From DATAQC01 sp038238185 (GTDB taxonomy: Bacteria > Actinomycetota > Acidimicrobiia > Acidimicrobiales > AC-14): DNA of 50,456 nucleotides. Below, piece by piece: positions 1-7,036 of the stretch. Each line of letters begins with the position of its first letter. Positions within the stretch are counted from its first letter, which is position 1. A program made the position numbers and the translations under genes. The notes beneath the pieces were generated by a model. That model was not told the origin of the DNA and did not search any database. It saw only the letters and a program-made list of their open reading frames with translations. The stretch covers positions 1-50,456 of the forward strand of contig JBBRXY010000016.1 in NCBI GenBank assembly GCA_038238185.1, written 5' to 3'.

Positions 1-457
1 AAAGTGGCCTGTCCACGCTCGTCATCCGTGGAGTGCCTCCACGGTTGCAACATGTGCATCCCCCCTGGGGTTTGGAATTGGGCCGGAGACGGTGGGGCGA
101 CACTGCGGCGAAGCTGGCTGCGGCTGTCTGTTGACCCCGGTTATTCGGTAACTGAAGCGGCCGCACTCTATTGCACAGGCCGAGCCGGAGCAACACTTCT
201 ACACCGACTTTTCCGGGCCTCATCAAACCAATGACCACGCATTGTATTTACAAGTCTTTATTGCATGGTTACCCAGACGAATAGCCCGGAGTGCTGCCAT
301 CCAACCGTCCTCCTGGCCCCGAACACCTCTCTGACCGCCAAGCCATGGTCTGGAGGCCCACGTCGTCGCTCGATCGACGAGTGGTGCCGGAGAGGGAAGA
401 CGCCATCGTATTCACGACACCCTGCCGACGCTCCCCAGCCGCTCCCCCGGCCTGACC
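1..457. other. Edge region without a supported gene
   Basis: I see no coding sequence with family resemblance here. The short open frames are low-complexity readings of GC-rich DNA. A perfect 8-bp inverted repeat with a 3-nt loop lies at 26-44. The frame of the downstream recombinase fragment stays open back to 335, after a TGA at 332-334. No resolvase catalytic domain is recognisable in any frame, so the 5' part of that gene seems to have been lost or replaced. Confidence 0.5.
26..44. repeat. 8-bp perfect inverted repeat (hairpin)
   Basis: CCGTGGAG and CTCCACGG are separated by TGC, giving a perfect stem with a 3-nt loop. There is no T-tract, so it is a weak terminator candidate. It could also be a recombination or binding site at the edge of the element carrying the recombinase remnant. 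Confidence 0.4.
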
Positions 458-1453
458 GTGCAGCGCGACTCGAGGGGCCGCCGCGGCTTCGGACACACGC
501 AGGACCGCCGCCAGGTCGTGCCGGCCGAGGCCAAGCTGATTCTCGAGGCCGCAGAACGGGTGTTGAACGGGGCCACCCTGTCGTCGATCGTCGACGACTG
601 GAACCGACGTGGGGTGACCACGACCACGGGAGGCCCGTGGCGGATCAACGCCCTGTCCGCCCTCCTCATCCAACCCCGGCTGGCCGGCATGGATGTCGCG
701 CAGGAAAACGGCAACGTCCATCTCAACGGTGGTCCAGCCGAGTCGCTCCCTGCGATCCTCGACGCGACCACTCACGACGCCCTCATCGCTCTTCGGCACG
801 CTCGTGGCAAGCACAACGGTCGCCAGGCGGGCAACGGCTCCGGAAGACGGTACCTGCTCACCGGGTTTCTCCACTGCTGGCGTTGCGGCAGCCGCCTCGG
901 CGGCATCACGCCGCGCGCCACGACCGTTCAGCCCCACTACCGCTGCCCGTCGCGCGGAGCGGGCGGATGCTCCGGGGTCGTCGTCCACGCGTCACACGCC
1001 GAAACCGCCGCTGGCGATGCCGTCCTGGCCCGCATCGACGACCCGCAGTTCGTCAGGTCCGTCCACGAGAGGGAAGCACTCCTGGCCGCCGAGGAGAGAA
1101 CCATGACCGGATTGGTGGCCGATGCGGTGATGGGCAGGGACGTCGACGGCCCGGTCGCGAGACTGTGGACCAATGGCCCCCAGATCGACGGCCAGGCGTG
1201 GAACCAGCTGAGGGAGGTCCTCGAGGCGAAGGCGAGTGCCGGTGAGTCCGAGCTGGCCCGCCAGAGCCTTCTCAGTCGCCAGCGCGAGCTGTGCGGGTCC
1301 GGCCGGATGTTGCGGGCCTGCTGGCAGGAGATGGACCTGCCGGAACGCCGATCGATCATCGAGACCGTCGTCGACCACTTCGTCGTCCTGCCCGCACCAC
1401 GTCTGCGCAGCCAGTTCAACTCGGAGCGCCTGCAGCCCGTCTGGCAGGACTGA
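458..1453 (+). pseudogene. Large serine recombinase, C-terminal part only
   Basis: The 331-residue reading opens with a Recombinase domain (RRGFGHTQD near the start, then an EAxxxLxxxERVLNG helix and the WNRRGVTTTTGGPW block at about residues 50-65). A recombinase zinc ribbon follows (LHCWRCGSRLGG, then YRCPSRGAGGCSG at about 137-170) and then a helical tail. Full-length large serine recombinases have an N-terminal resolvase domain of about 150 residues with the catalytic Ser. That domain is absent, and the frame is open only back to 335. A GTG at 458 is the nominal start but has no clear ribosome site. I read it as a 5'-deleted integrase that could not catalyse recombination, marking an old mobile element. 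Confidence 0.75.
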
Positions 1454-1498
1454 CGGCCGAGTGGCCATGCCCGGTGCCGCACGTAGCATGATGAGCCG

Positions 1499-2194
1499 AT
1501 GCCTCGATCAAGCTGGACACCGTGTGAGGGAGCGATCCATCTCGCTCCCAGCCTGTTGGCCTCCGACTTCGGCCACCTCGCCGATTCCGTGGCCGCTCTG
1601 GAAGGCGGAGGGGTGGAGCGACTCCACGTCGACGTGATGGACGGGGTCTTCGTCCCCAACTACACCTTCGGCACCGACTCCGTGCGCGCGCTGAAGCGGG
1701 TCACCGACCTACCCCTCGAGCTCCATCTGATGGTCGTCGAGCCGGAGCGCCACCTCCAGATGTTCGCCGAGGCGGGCGCCGACGCCATCACCGTGCACTA
1801 CGAGGTGTCGCCCCACCTCCATCGCACCCTGACCGAGATCCGCAAGCTCGATTGCCGGTCGGGGGCGGCCATCAACCCCAGCACGCCGGCCTCGTGCCTC
1901 GACGACGTGTTGGAGGAGTGCGACCTGGCCCTGGTCATGACCATCAACCCCGGCTTCGGGGGCCAGAAGCTCATTCCCCGTACGCTCGACAAGGTGCGCC
2001 AGGTGCGGGCCGCCGTGGAACGCCAGGGCCTGCCCACCGAGATCGAGGTCGACGGCGGCGTCGATGCCAGCAACGCCAAGGCGTGCGTGGACGCCGGCGC
2101 CAACGTCCTGGTGGCCGGTACGGCGTGCTTCGGCCACGCCGATGGCCCGGCGGCCGGAGCCCGTGCCGTGCTGGCCGCCGCCGGGGCCAGCTGA
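1499..2194 (+). CDS. rpe: Ribulose-phosphate 3-epimerase
   Basis: This TIM-barrel enzyme interconverts D-ribulose 5-phosphate and D-xylulose 5-phosphate in the pentose phosphate pathway, in the cytoplasm. At 231 residues it has normal family length. Visible signatures are LAPSLLASDF (residues 15-24), HVDVMDG with H43 and the catalytic Asp pair member D45, LELHLMV with H76, the phosphate-loop motif MTINPGFGGQ (147-156) and EVDGGV with D185. The ATG at 1499 gives about 14 residues before the first strand, slightly longer than usual; a downstream start cannot be excluded. It is convergent with the deacetylase gene, with one base between the stop codons. Confidence 0.95.
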   Translation: MPRSSWTPCEGAIHLAPSLLASDFGHLADSVAALEGGGVERLHVDVMDGVFVPNYTFGTDSVRALKRVTDLPLELHLMVVEPERHLQMFAEAGADAITVHYEVSPHLHRTLTEIRKLDCRSGAAINPSTPASCLDDVLEECDLALVMTINPGFGGQKLIPRTLDKVRQVRAAVERQGLPTEIEVDGGVDASNAKACVDAGANVLVAGTACFGHADGPAAGARAVLAAAGAS

Positions 2195-2195
2195 G

Positions 2196-3029
2196 TCAGC
2201 CGGTCGCCCTCGACGACCCGAACATCATGTCGAGGGTCACGGGCTGAAGGCTGCGCTTGGCGATGATCTGCTGGAGTTGGCCGAAGAGGCCGAGCACGGT
2301 GGGATGGTTCGCATGGCCCAGCACGATCGCCCCGGCCTGGATCCACATGTCGGCCAGGGCGAGTAACTCCTCGGGCGTCTCCAACGTGGCGTCGCCCAGC
2401 GTCCCGTTCCACAGCAGGATGCGGGTGTAGCCAAGGCTCGCCGCCAGCTGGTCGGTCCGGGCGTTGTGTGTTCCGTACGGCGGACGGAAATACGGACGCC
2501 CGGTGATCCCGAAGGTCTTCTCGATCCACCCGTCGTTGCGCTCGATTTCATCGCGGATTGCCGCGTCACCGAGCTTGGTCACGTCCTTGTGCGACCACGT
2601 GTGGTTGGCGACCTGCACCTGGCCGGCCGCAATGAGGGGCCGCAGGCGGCCGGAATGAGGAGCCCAGAACTTGTCGTAGGTGCCGTTGGGCAGGAAGGTG
2701 AGATGGATACCGGTTCGCTCGGCGAAGTCGACATACCCGGTGACACACTCGCCGCAGTAGCCGTCGTCGACAGTGAGGGCCACCTGCGATGTCGGTGCCG
2801 GTGCCGCCGACACCACGACGGCCTTGCCCGGTTGGGCGGCCGGGATCGGCGGTAGGGCGGGAGGCGGTGCGGTGGTCGTCGTCTCCGGAAGCTTCGGGTC
2901 CGTGGCGGCCGCCGGCCCGGGCGACGACCCCCCGGTCGAACACGCCCCGAGACTGGCGAGCAGCCCGACGCCGACAACGGTGAGGAAGTCGCGCCGGTCG
3001 AGGGCGCCGAACTGGCAACGGTGGTCCAA
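2196..3029 (-). CDS. Polysaccharide deacetylase (NodB-fold) lipoprotein
   Basis: The N-terminus has twin arginines (R12-R13 in LDRRDFL), a hydrophobic stretch and the lipobox LGAC with Cys30, so this looks like a Tat-exported lipoprotein. A Thr/Pro-rich linker (about 35-70) follows. The NodB domain shows motif 1 as TVDDG (D88, D89), the metal-binding motif 2 HTWSH (H143, H147) and motif 3 RPPYG (182-186). The family removes N- or O-acetyl groups from cell-wall or extracellular polysaccharide; the substrate is not evident. The start is TTG with no convincing ribosome site, so translation may begin elsewhere. The next leftward gene upstream starts from 3563 and ends at 3057, 27 bp before this start. 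Confidence 0.88.
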   Translation of the reverse strand: MDHRCQFGALDRRDFLTVVGVGLLASLGACSTGGSSPGPAAATDPKLPETTTTAPPPALPPIPAAQPGKAVVVSAAPAPTSQVALTVDDGYCGECVTGYVDFAERTGIHLTFLPNGTYDKFWAPHSGRLRPLIAAGQVQVANHTWSHKDVTKLGDAAIRDEIERNDGWIEKTFGITGRPYFRPPYGTHNARTDQLAASLGYTRILLWNGTLGDATLETPEELLALADMWIQAGAIVLGHANHPTVLGLFGQLQQIIAKRSLQPVTLDMMFGSSRATG

Positions 3030-3056
3030 GGGGAGGGCTGTTGCTCTAGGGGAACG

Positions 3057-3563
3057 TCATGAGTCGTTGCTCGCCTCGGCCATCGACTCGGCGAACGCTT
3101 TGGGATCGCCCTCGACTTCCTTGGCGATGCGCTTGGTGGCGCGACTCATCGCCCGATCGAGGTATTGCTCGAGCTTGGACTCGCCGACCACCACCAGGGC
3201 GGCGTCGCCTTCGTCGATCAGGTCGCCGAGCTCCTTCACGTCGGCGCGCGACATCCCCTTCCAGAGGTGGCCCATCACCCCGCCGGCCACACCGAGGACG
3301 GCCGCCGATCCGATCAGCGACGGGGGGAACAGGATCCCCACCACGGCACCGACGGCGATGCCCGTCCATGCCGCATGCTGGGTGGGCTTCTCGTGCTTGT
3401 GGACGTGCACCTTGCCGTCGCTGCTCTTGGTGACGACGGCGGCGTCGTAGGTGCCCACGACCCCCTCGGCGTGAAGCTCCTTCAACACCTCGTAGTCGAG
3501 ACGAGCCTCGGCCTCGCTGGGGTAGGTCCCGGCAAACAGGAACACATTCTTGTCTGAGCTCAT
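3057..3563 (-). CDS. DUF1269-family membrane protein
   Basis: This 168-residue protein fits the DUF1269 family: an N-terminal alpha/beta part (FLFAGTYPSEAEARLDYEVLKEL, in pieces) with a VHVHKHEKP segment at about 52-60. A glycine-rich hydrophobic hairpin follows at about 65-100 (AVVGILFPPSLIGSAAVLGVAGG), then a charged, Ala/Glu-rich helical C-terminus. Biochemical function of the family is unknown; it is often proposed to be membrane-associated and stress-related. The ATG at 3563 has GAGG about 8 nt upstream. It lies just upstream of the deacetylase on the same strand and may be cotranscribed with it. Confidence 0.82.
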   Translation of the reverse strand: MSSDKNVFLFAGTYPSEAEARLDYEVLKELHAEGVVGTYDAAVVTKSSDGKVHVHKHEKPTQHAAWTGIAVGAVVGILFPPSLIGSAAVLGVAGGVMGHLWKGMSRADVKELGDLIDEGDAALVVVGESKLEQYLDRAMSRATKRIAKEVEGDPKAFAESMAEASNDS

Positions 3564-3677
3564 CGCTTCGATCCTCGCGTCATTCGGCTTCCGAGGCAGG
3601 GAGCCCTCCGACGGCGATCATAGGCGCCAAAAGAGCGACGGCTCAGGCGCGCGACCGGCCCGGAGCCGGGTGTGGAG

Positions 3678-4568
3678 CTATCCGGTGGCGGGCGGCCCAC
3701 CCAGGACCTCGCCGGGTGGGTCGCCACGACGTTCGAGCCGTTCGAGGTGATCGTCGAGCACGCGCAGATGTGAACGCAGCGTCGCGATCTCGTCGACGGT
3801 GATTTCAGCCCGAACACGTCCGGCCGGCACCGAGCCAGGCGCCGACGTCGGCGGTGGCGTGGTCCCACCGGGGTCGCCGCTGGGAGCGGCGGCCGGCGCC
3901 AGCCTCAGGAAGCTGGCCAGACTCCCGGCGAGAGCGCCGATGATGCCGATCCCGGTGATCATGAGCACGACGGCCGCCCACCGGCCGGCGGGCGTGATCG
4001 GGCTGATGTCGCCGTAGCCGACCGTGCAGATCGTGACGACCGCCCACCACAGGCTGTCGGTGTAGGTCTTGAACTCCGTGTTGGTGGCCCTTTCGGCGTG
4101 ATAGGCGATGTCGGAGCACACGAACACCATCGCCACCCCGACGACGAACGCCCGGCCAAGTTGCTCGACCAGACGTCGGGCGTGCTTGGTGACGAACAGG
4201 AGCCGGACGACGCGCGCCAGGCGCACCACAGCCAGGAACCCCGAATTGGCCAGGGCGGGGAGAAAGCTCCAGGGTCCGGTGACGACGACGATGCCCACGT
4301 CGAAGCGTCCACGCCAGGTGTGGACGTAGCGCTCCAACAGGCGCACGTGCACCACCAGGTCGACGACAAAGATCACCCACGAGGCGAGGATGATTCCGGC
4401 GCCCAGGTAGGACCTCCGGTGGCCCAGCCATAACAGGATCGGCAGCACGGAGGCCAGAACCAGCGGGAGCTGCATGGCCGACTCGAAACGGGCGATGCGC
4501 TCGGCGGCTACCGGCGAACGCGGCTTCCCGGGTTCGCGTGGACCTGACACCCCCGTATCCTGCCCCAC
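3678..4568 (-). CDS. Voltage-gated-type potassium channel
   Basis: The 296-residue protein has an S1-S6 layout: hydrophobic segments at about 33-48, 55-75, 90-107, an S4-like basic helix RLARVVRLL (116-124), a long helix at about 138-152, the pore helix with the K+ selectivity filter TVGYGD (182-187), and an S6 helix at about 197-222. The S4 has only three to four Arg, so voltage sensing is possible but unproven. A Pro/Gly-rich linker leads to a C-terminal coiled coil (about 255-283), which could drive tetramer assembly. The start is GTG at 4568. It should conduct K+ across the cytoplasmic membrane. Confidence 0.9.
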   Translation of the reverse strand: MGQDTGVSGPREPGKPRSPVAAERIARFESAMQLPLVLASVLPILLWLGHRRSYLGAGIILASWVIFVVDLVVHVRLLERYVHTWRGRFDVGIVVVTGPWSFLPALANSGFLAVVRLARVVRLLFVTKHARRLVEQLGRAFVVGVAMVFVCSDIAYHAERATNTEFKTYTDSLWWAVVTICTVGYGDISPITPAGRWAAVVLMITGIGIIGALAGSLASFLRLAPAAAPSGDPGGTTPPPTSAPGSVPAGRVRAEITVDEIATLRSHLRVLDDHLERLERRGDPPGEVLGGPPATG

Positions 4569-4659
4569 CCCCGGCCGGCGACAGGTGGATCAATCCGGGC
4601 AGCGCCCGGCGATCACACCTATCCTGCGCCCGAGTCGACGGAAATGACTGGAGGCCTCC

Positions 4660-4938
4660 ATGGGGTGTTTGATCGTCCTCGCGGCATTGTTCTCGCCGCG
4701 CCTCGTCGTTGCGTTGCTTTACCTGTTCACCGACCGTCTCACCATCGCCTTCCGGTCGGGCTGGGTTGGGATTGCGGGCTTCCTCTTCCTTCCCTGGACC
4801 ACCGCCCTCTACGCGCTCGCCTACCGACCGATCTCGGGCGTCAGCAGCCTCGGCTGGCTGGTCGTCGCCATCGGCTTCGCCGTCGACCTCGGGTCGTGGT
4901 TCGGCGGCGGCCAGCACGCACAGTCCCGGAGGGACTGA
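4660..4938 (+). CDS. Small integral membrane protein
   Basis: This 92-residue protein has three hydrophobic segments: about 2-22 (LIVLAALFSPRLVVALLYLF, in part), 33-52 (WVGIAGFLFLPWTTALYAL) and 62-82 (LGWLVVAIGFAVDLGSWFGG). It ends in a hydrophilic tail (QHAQSRRD). GGAGG sits a few bases before the ATG, so the start is well supported. It resembles small conserved actinobacterial membrane proteins of unknown role, and no partner is evident. It diverges from the K+ channel gene across about 90 bp. Confidence 0.7.
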   Translation: MGCLIVLAALFSPRLVVALLYLFTDRLTIAFRSGWVGIAGFLFLPWTTALYALAYRPISGVSSLGWLVVAIGFAVDLGSWFGGGQHAQSRRD

Positions 4939-5013
4939 CAAGGGATATCGGGTGGTCGCAACGAATCTAAGACAGAGACGCACATTCGCTGGGACGAAAG
5001 GTAGGCCAGATCC

Positions 5014-5436
5014 GTGGCAAAGAGAACCCCCGCCAAGGCTGCACGACGCACGATGAGCGATGAGCACAAGGCGGCCCTGGCCGAAGGCCGGGAACAAGGG
5101 CGGGCGGTGCGGCGGTACCTGGAGGCGCTGGAATCCACCAAGCCCCGTCGCGGGCGCAAGCGGACGCCCGAGAGGATGGAGAATCGTCTAGCCGCCATCG
5201 ACCAGGCCCTCGTTACCGCCGATCCCCTTTCCCGGGTGCAGCTCATCCAGGAGCGATTCGACCTCGAAGCCCACCTGGCCAGCGGTGAGAACCAGGTCGA
5301 CCTGGTCGGCCTCGAGGCTGAGTTCATCGAGACCGCGTCGGCTTATGGCCAGCGGAAGGGAATCAGCTACACGGCGTGGCGCGAGGTGGGCGTGGAGCCC
5401 CGCGTCCTGAAGGAGGCCGGCATCCCCCGCTCCTGA
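5014..5436 (+). CDS. Small basic protein, paralogue of 16925-17356
   Basis: I do not recognise a named family. The 140-residue protein has a Lys/Arg/Ala-rich start, then MSDEHKAALAEGREQGRAVRRYLEALE (in pieces, about 14-40), a basic stretch KPRRGRKRTPERM (about 43-55), a helical acidic middle (ADPLSRVQLIQERFDLE) and a C-terminal block YTAWREVGVEPRVLKEAGI. Every one of these blocks recurs in the protein at 16925-17356. The basic RRGRKR patch suggests DNA, RNA or polyanion binding, as inference. GTG start preceded by GACGAAAGGTAGG; the other copy also has ACGAAAGG before its start. It is convergent with the CBS gene. Confidence 0.78.
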   Translation: MAKRTPAKAARRTMSDEHKAALAEGREQGRAVRRYLEALESTKPRRGRKRTPERMENRLAAIDQALVTADPLSRVQLIQERFDLEAHLASGENQVDLVGLEAEFIETASAYGQRKGISYTAWREVGVEPRVLKEAGIPRS

Positions 5437-5439
5437 GTC

Positions 5440-5453
5440 ACGTCACGTGACGT
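5440..5453. repeat. 14-bp perfect palindrome between convergent genes
   Basis: ACGTCACGTGACGT is self-complementary and lies in the 35-bp gap between the convergent stops at 5436 and 5472. It could form a short bidirectional terminator stem or be a protein site. There is no T-run beside it. Confidence 0.45.
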
Positions 5454-5471
5454 TTCCCGGGTTCGACGGGG

Positions 5472-5912
5472 CTACCCGCTGTGGCTGGCGCGGTAGGAGT
5501 CGCGGAGCACATTCGTCTCCAACTGCATGTCGTCGAGACGGTGCTTCACCACGTCGCCGATGCTGATGATCCCCACGAGCCTGCCGCCGGTGGTCACCGG
5601 TAGATGCCGGTTTCGGCTCCGGGTCATCTCCGCCATGACGCTCTGAAGGCTGTCCTCGGGAGCGCACACAGGCACCTGGCGCGACATGACGTCGTCCACC
5701 GTCATGTCCAGCAGCCTGGCTCCATGCTTGTTCAGTCCCCGCAGGATGTCGCGCTCGGACACCACGCCGTCGACCCGCTCGCCGTTGTCGGACACCACCA
5801 CGGCCCCGATGCCGAGGGTCGTCAGCTTGTGGATCGTCACGACCACCGACGTGTCGGGCCGAACTGTCTCGACATTCCGGCCCTTGATCTTGAGAATGCT
5901 CTCAACTTTCAT
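5472..5912 (-). CDS. Two-CBS-domain protein
   Basis: The protein is about 146 residues and consists almost entirely of a tandem CBS pair (Bateman module): the first domain contains VRPDTSVVVTIHKLTTLGIGAVVVSDNGERVDGVVSERDILRGL (quoted in part from about 15-60), the second MTVDDVMSRQVPVCAPEDSLQSV to RLVGIISIGDVVKHRL. CBS pairs bind adenine nucleotides such as AMP, ATP or SAM and act as energy sensors; no enzyme is attached here. I chose the ATG at 5912 because AAGGGAG lies about 7 nt upstream and because longer readings run into the divergent recombinase gene. The reading frame remains open upstream to 6236. Confidence 0.88.
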   Translation of the reverse strand: MKVESILKIKGRNVETVRPDTSVVVTIHKLTTLGIGAVVVSDNGERVDGVVSERDILRGLNKHGARLLDMTVDDVMSRQVPVCAPEDSLQSVMAEMTRSRNRHLPVTTGGRLVGIISIGDVVKHRLDDMQLETNVLRDSYRASHSG

Positions 5913-6023
5913 CAACCGCTCCCTTGCCGACTCGGTATCCACGATCATCCACCTCTCGACGACCTCTGACAAGGATGGATCAGCTTCAGGATACGAACGC
6001 ATATCACGCAGTAGGTTGACGAG

Positions 6024-7031
6024 GTGCCTCCCGGGGACGTGACTTTCGACGAAGCGGTCGACCGCTTCGTCGAGGATCTCACCATCCGCAAGGTCAGTCC
6101 GCGCACCGTCAAGGCCTACCGGACCGACCTCCGGGTGATCGGGGGCCTCCTGGGGCCGCACGAGGGCTCGTGGACCGTGGCCGAGCTGTCCCCCGCGGTG
6201 CTGCACAAGGCCTTCGCCACCCATGCCGCCACCCACGCCCCGGCGTCGGTGGCCCGGGCCCGCTCGACCTGGTCGGCGCTGTTCGACCTACTCGTCCGCA
6301 ACGGGACCCTCGACGGCAGTCCCATCGCCGCCGTGCCCACACCCCGCCTCGCCGCCCGGGCGCCCAAGCCCCTGGCCGGCTGGGACACGGACACGGTGGC
6401 CGGGCTCATCGAGTTCGTCCTCGACCACTCCCGGCCGGGACGGGCCGTGTGGCCGGAGCTCGATCGGGTCGTCGTGTGCCTGCTCCTGGGAACCGGGCTG
6501 CGGGCCAGCGAGCTGTTGGGCCTGAACCTGGGCTCGAGGGAGACGGCGCAGGGCGACGCCTCCGTCCGTGTCGTCGGCAAAGGAGGCAAGCCCCGCACGG
6601 TCCCGACCCCGGGTCCGCTGCCGGAGCTGATCGACGTCTACAGCGCGTCGCGGGCCGTCCGGTTCCCGGCTTGGAAGCCGGCGTTGTCCCAGCCCCTCCT
6701 GGTGGGGCCGGCCCTGGGTGGCACCGGACCCACGGCGGGCGGTCGGCGGCTGACGACGGGCCAACTCGACTATCTCCTGCGCCAGGTTCTGGCCGCCGCC
6801 GGCCTGGCCAGCCGCCGCCCGGTGGGGGCCAACGCCCATGCCTTCCGCCACACTTACGGCACGCTCCTGGCCGCCGAGGGCACGCCGGTCGCCGACCTTC
6901 GGGGCCTGATGGGCCACGCGTCGCTCGCCACCACCCAGGGCTACATCGATTCGGTCGCCCGTGACCGCCAGGCCGCGGCCGCCGCCAACCCCGCCCTCCG
7001 CCACATGCGCACCGGCCCAACGCGGCACTAG
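6024..7031 (+). CDS. Tyrosine recombinase (XerC/D-like integrase)
   Basis: At 335 residues this is a complete phage-integrase-fold recombinase. The N-terminal SAM-like core-binding domain spans about 8-100 (FDEAVDRFVEDLTIRKVSPRTVKAYRTDL in pieces). The catalytic domain has R160 in GTGLRASEL, K186 in VVGKGGK, H272-x-x-R275 in HAFRHTYG, H298 in LMGHASL and the nucleophile Y307 in TTQGYI, so the full R-K-HxxR-H-Y set is present. The GTG start at 6024 is followed within 25 bases by a 26-bp palindrome. Whether it resolves chromosome dimers or serves a mobile element is unclear; no att repeats, phage genes or second recombinase flank it. Confidence 0.88.
   Translation: MPPGDVTFDEAVDRFVEDLTIRKVSPRTVKAYRTDLRVIGGLLGPHEGSWTVAELSPAVLHKAFATHAATHAPASVARARSTWSALFDLLVRNGTLDGSPIAAVPTPRLAARAPKPLAGWDTDTVAGLIEFVLDHSRPGRAVWPELDRVVVCLLLGTGLRASELLGLNLGSRETAQGDASVRVVGKGGKPRTVPTPGPLPELIDVYSASRAVRFPAWKPALSQPLLVGPALGGTGPTAGGRRLTTGQLDYLLRQVLAAAGLASRRPVGANAHAFRHTYGTLLAAEGTPVADLRGLMGHASLATTQGYIDSVARDRQAAAAANPALRHMRTGPTRH
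6047..6072. repeat. 26-bp perfect palindrome inside the recombinase 5' end
   Basis: The left arm CGACGAAGCGGTC (6047-6059) is exactly complementary to the right arm (6060-6072) with no spacer. It encodes FDEAVDRFVED in the recombinase and overlaps the leader of the divergent CBS gene. It may be an operator, a recombinase-binding site or a coincidence of the coding sequence. Confidence 0.55.
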
Positions 7032-7036
7032 TGCCG

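Noticed and set aside
4..234. A 76-residue gene at the left edge
   Set aside because: No ribosome site, no family match, and it spans the 26-44 hairpin.
5440..5500. tRNA T-arm like sequence (GGGTTCGACGGGG)
   Set aside because: No cloverleaf can be built around it, and it lies in the CBS gene end and the adjacent palindrome.
6024..7031. Prophage or integrative element around the tyrosine recombinase
   Set aside because: No tRNA, att repeat, phage structural, replication or excision gene is near; neighbours are ordinary chromosomal genes.
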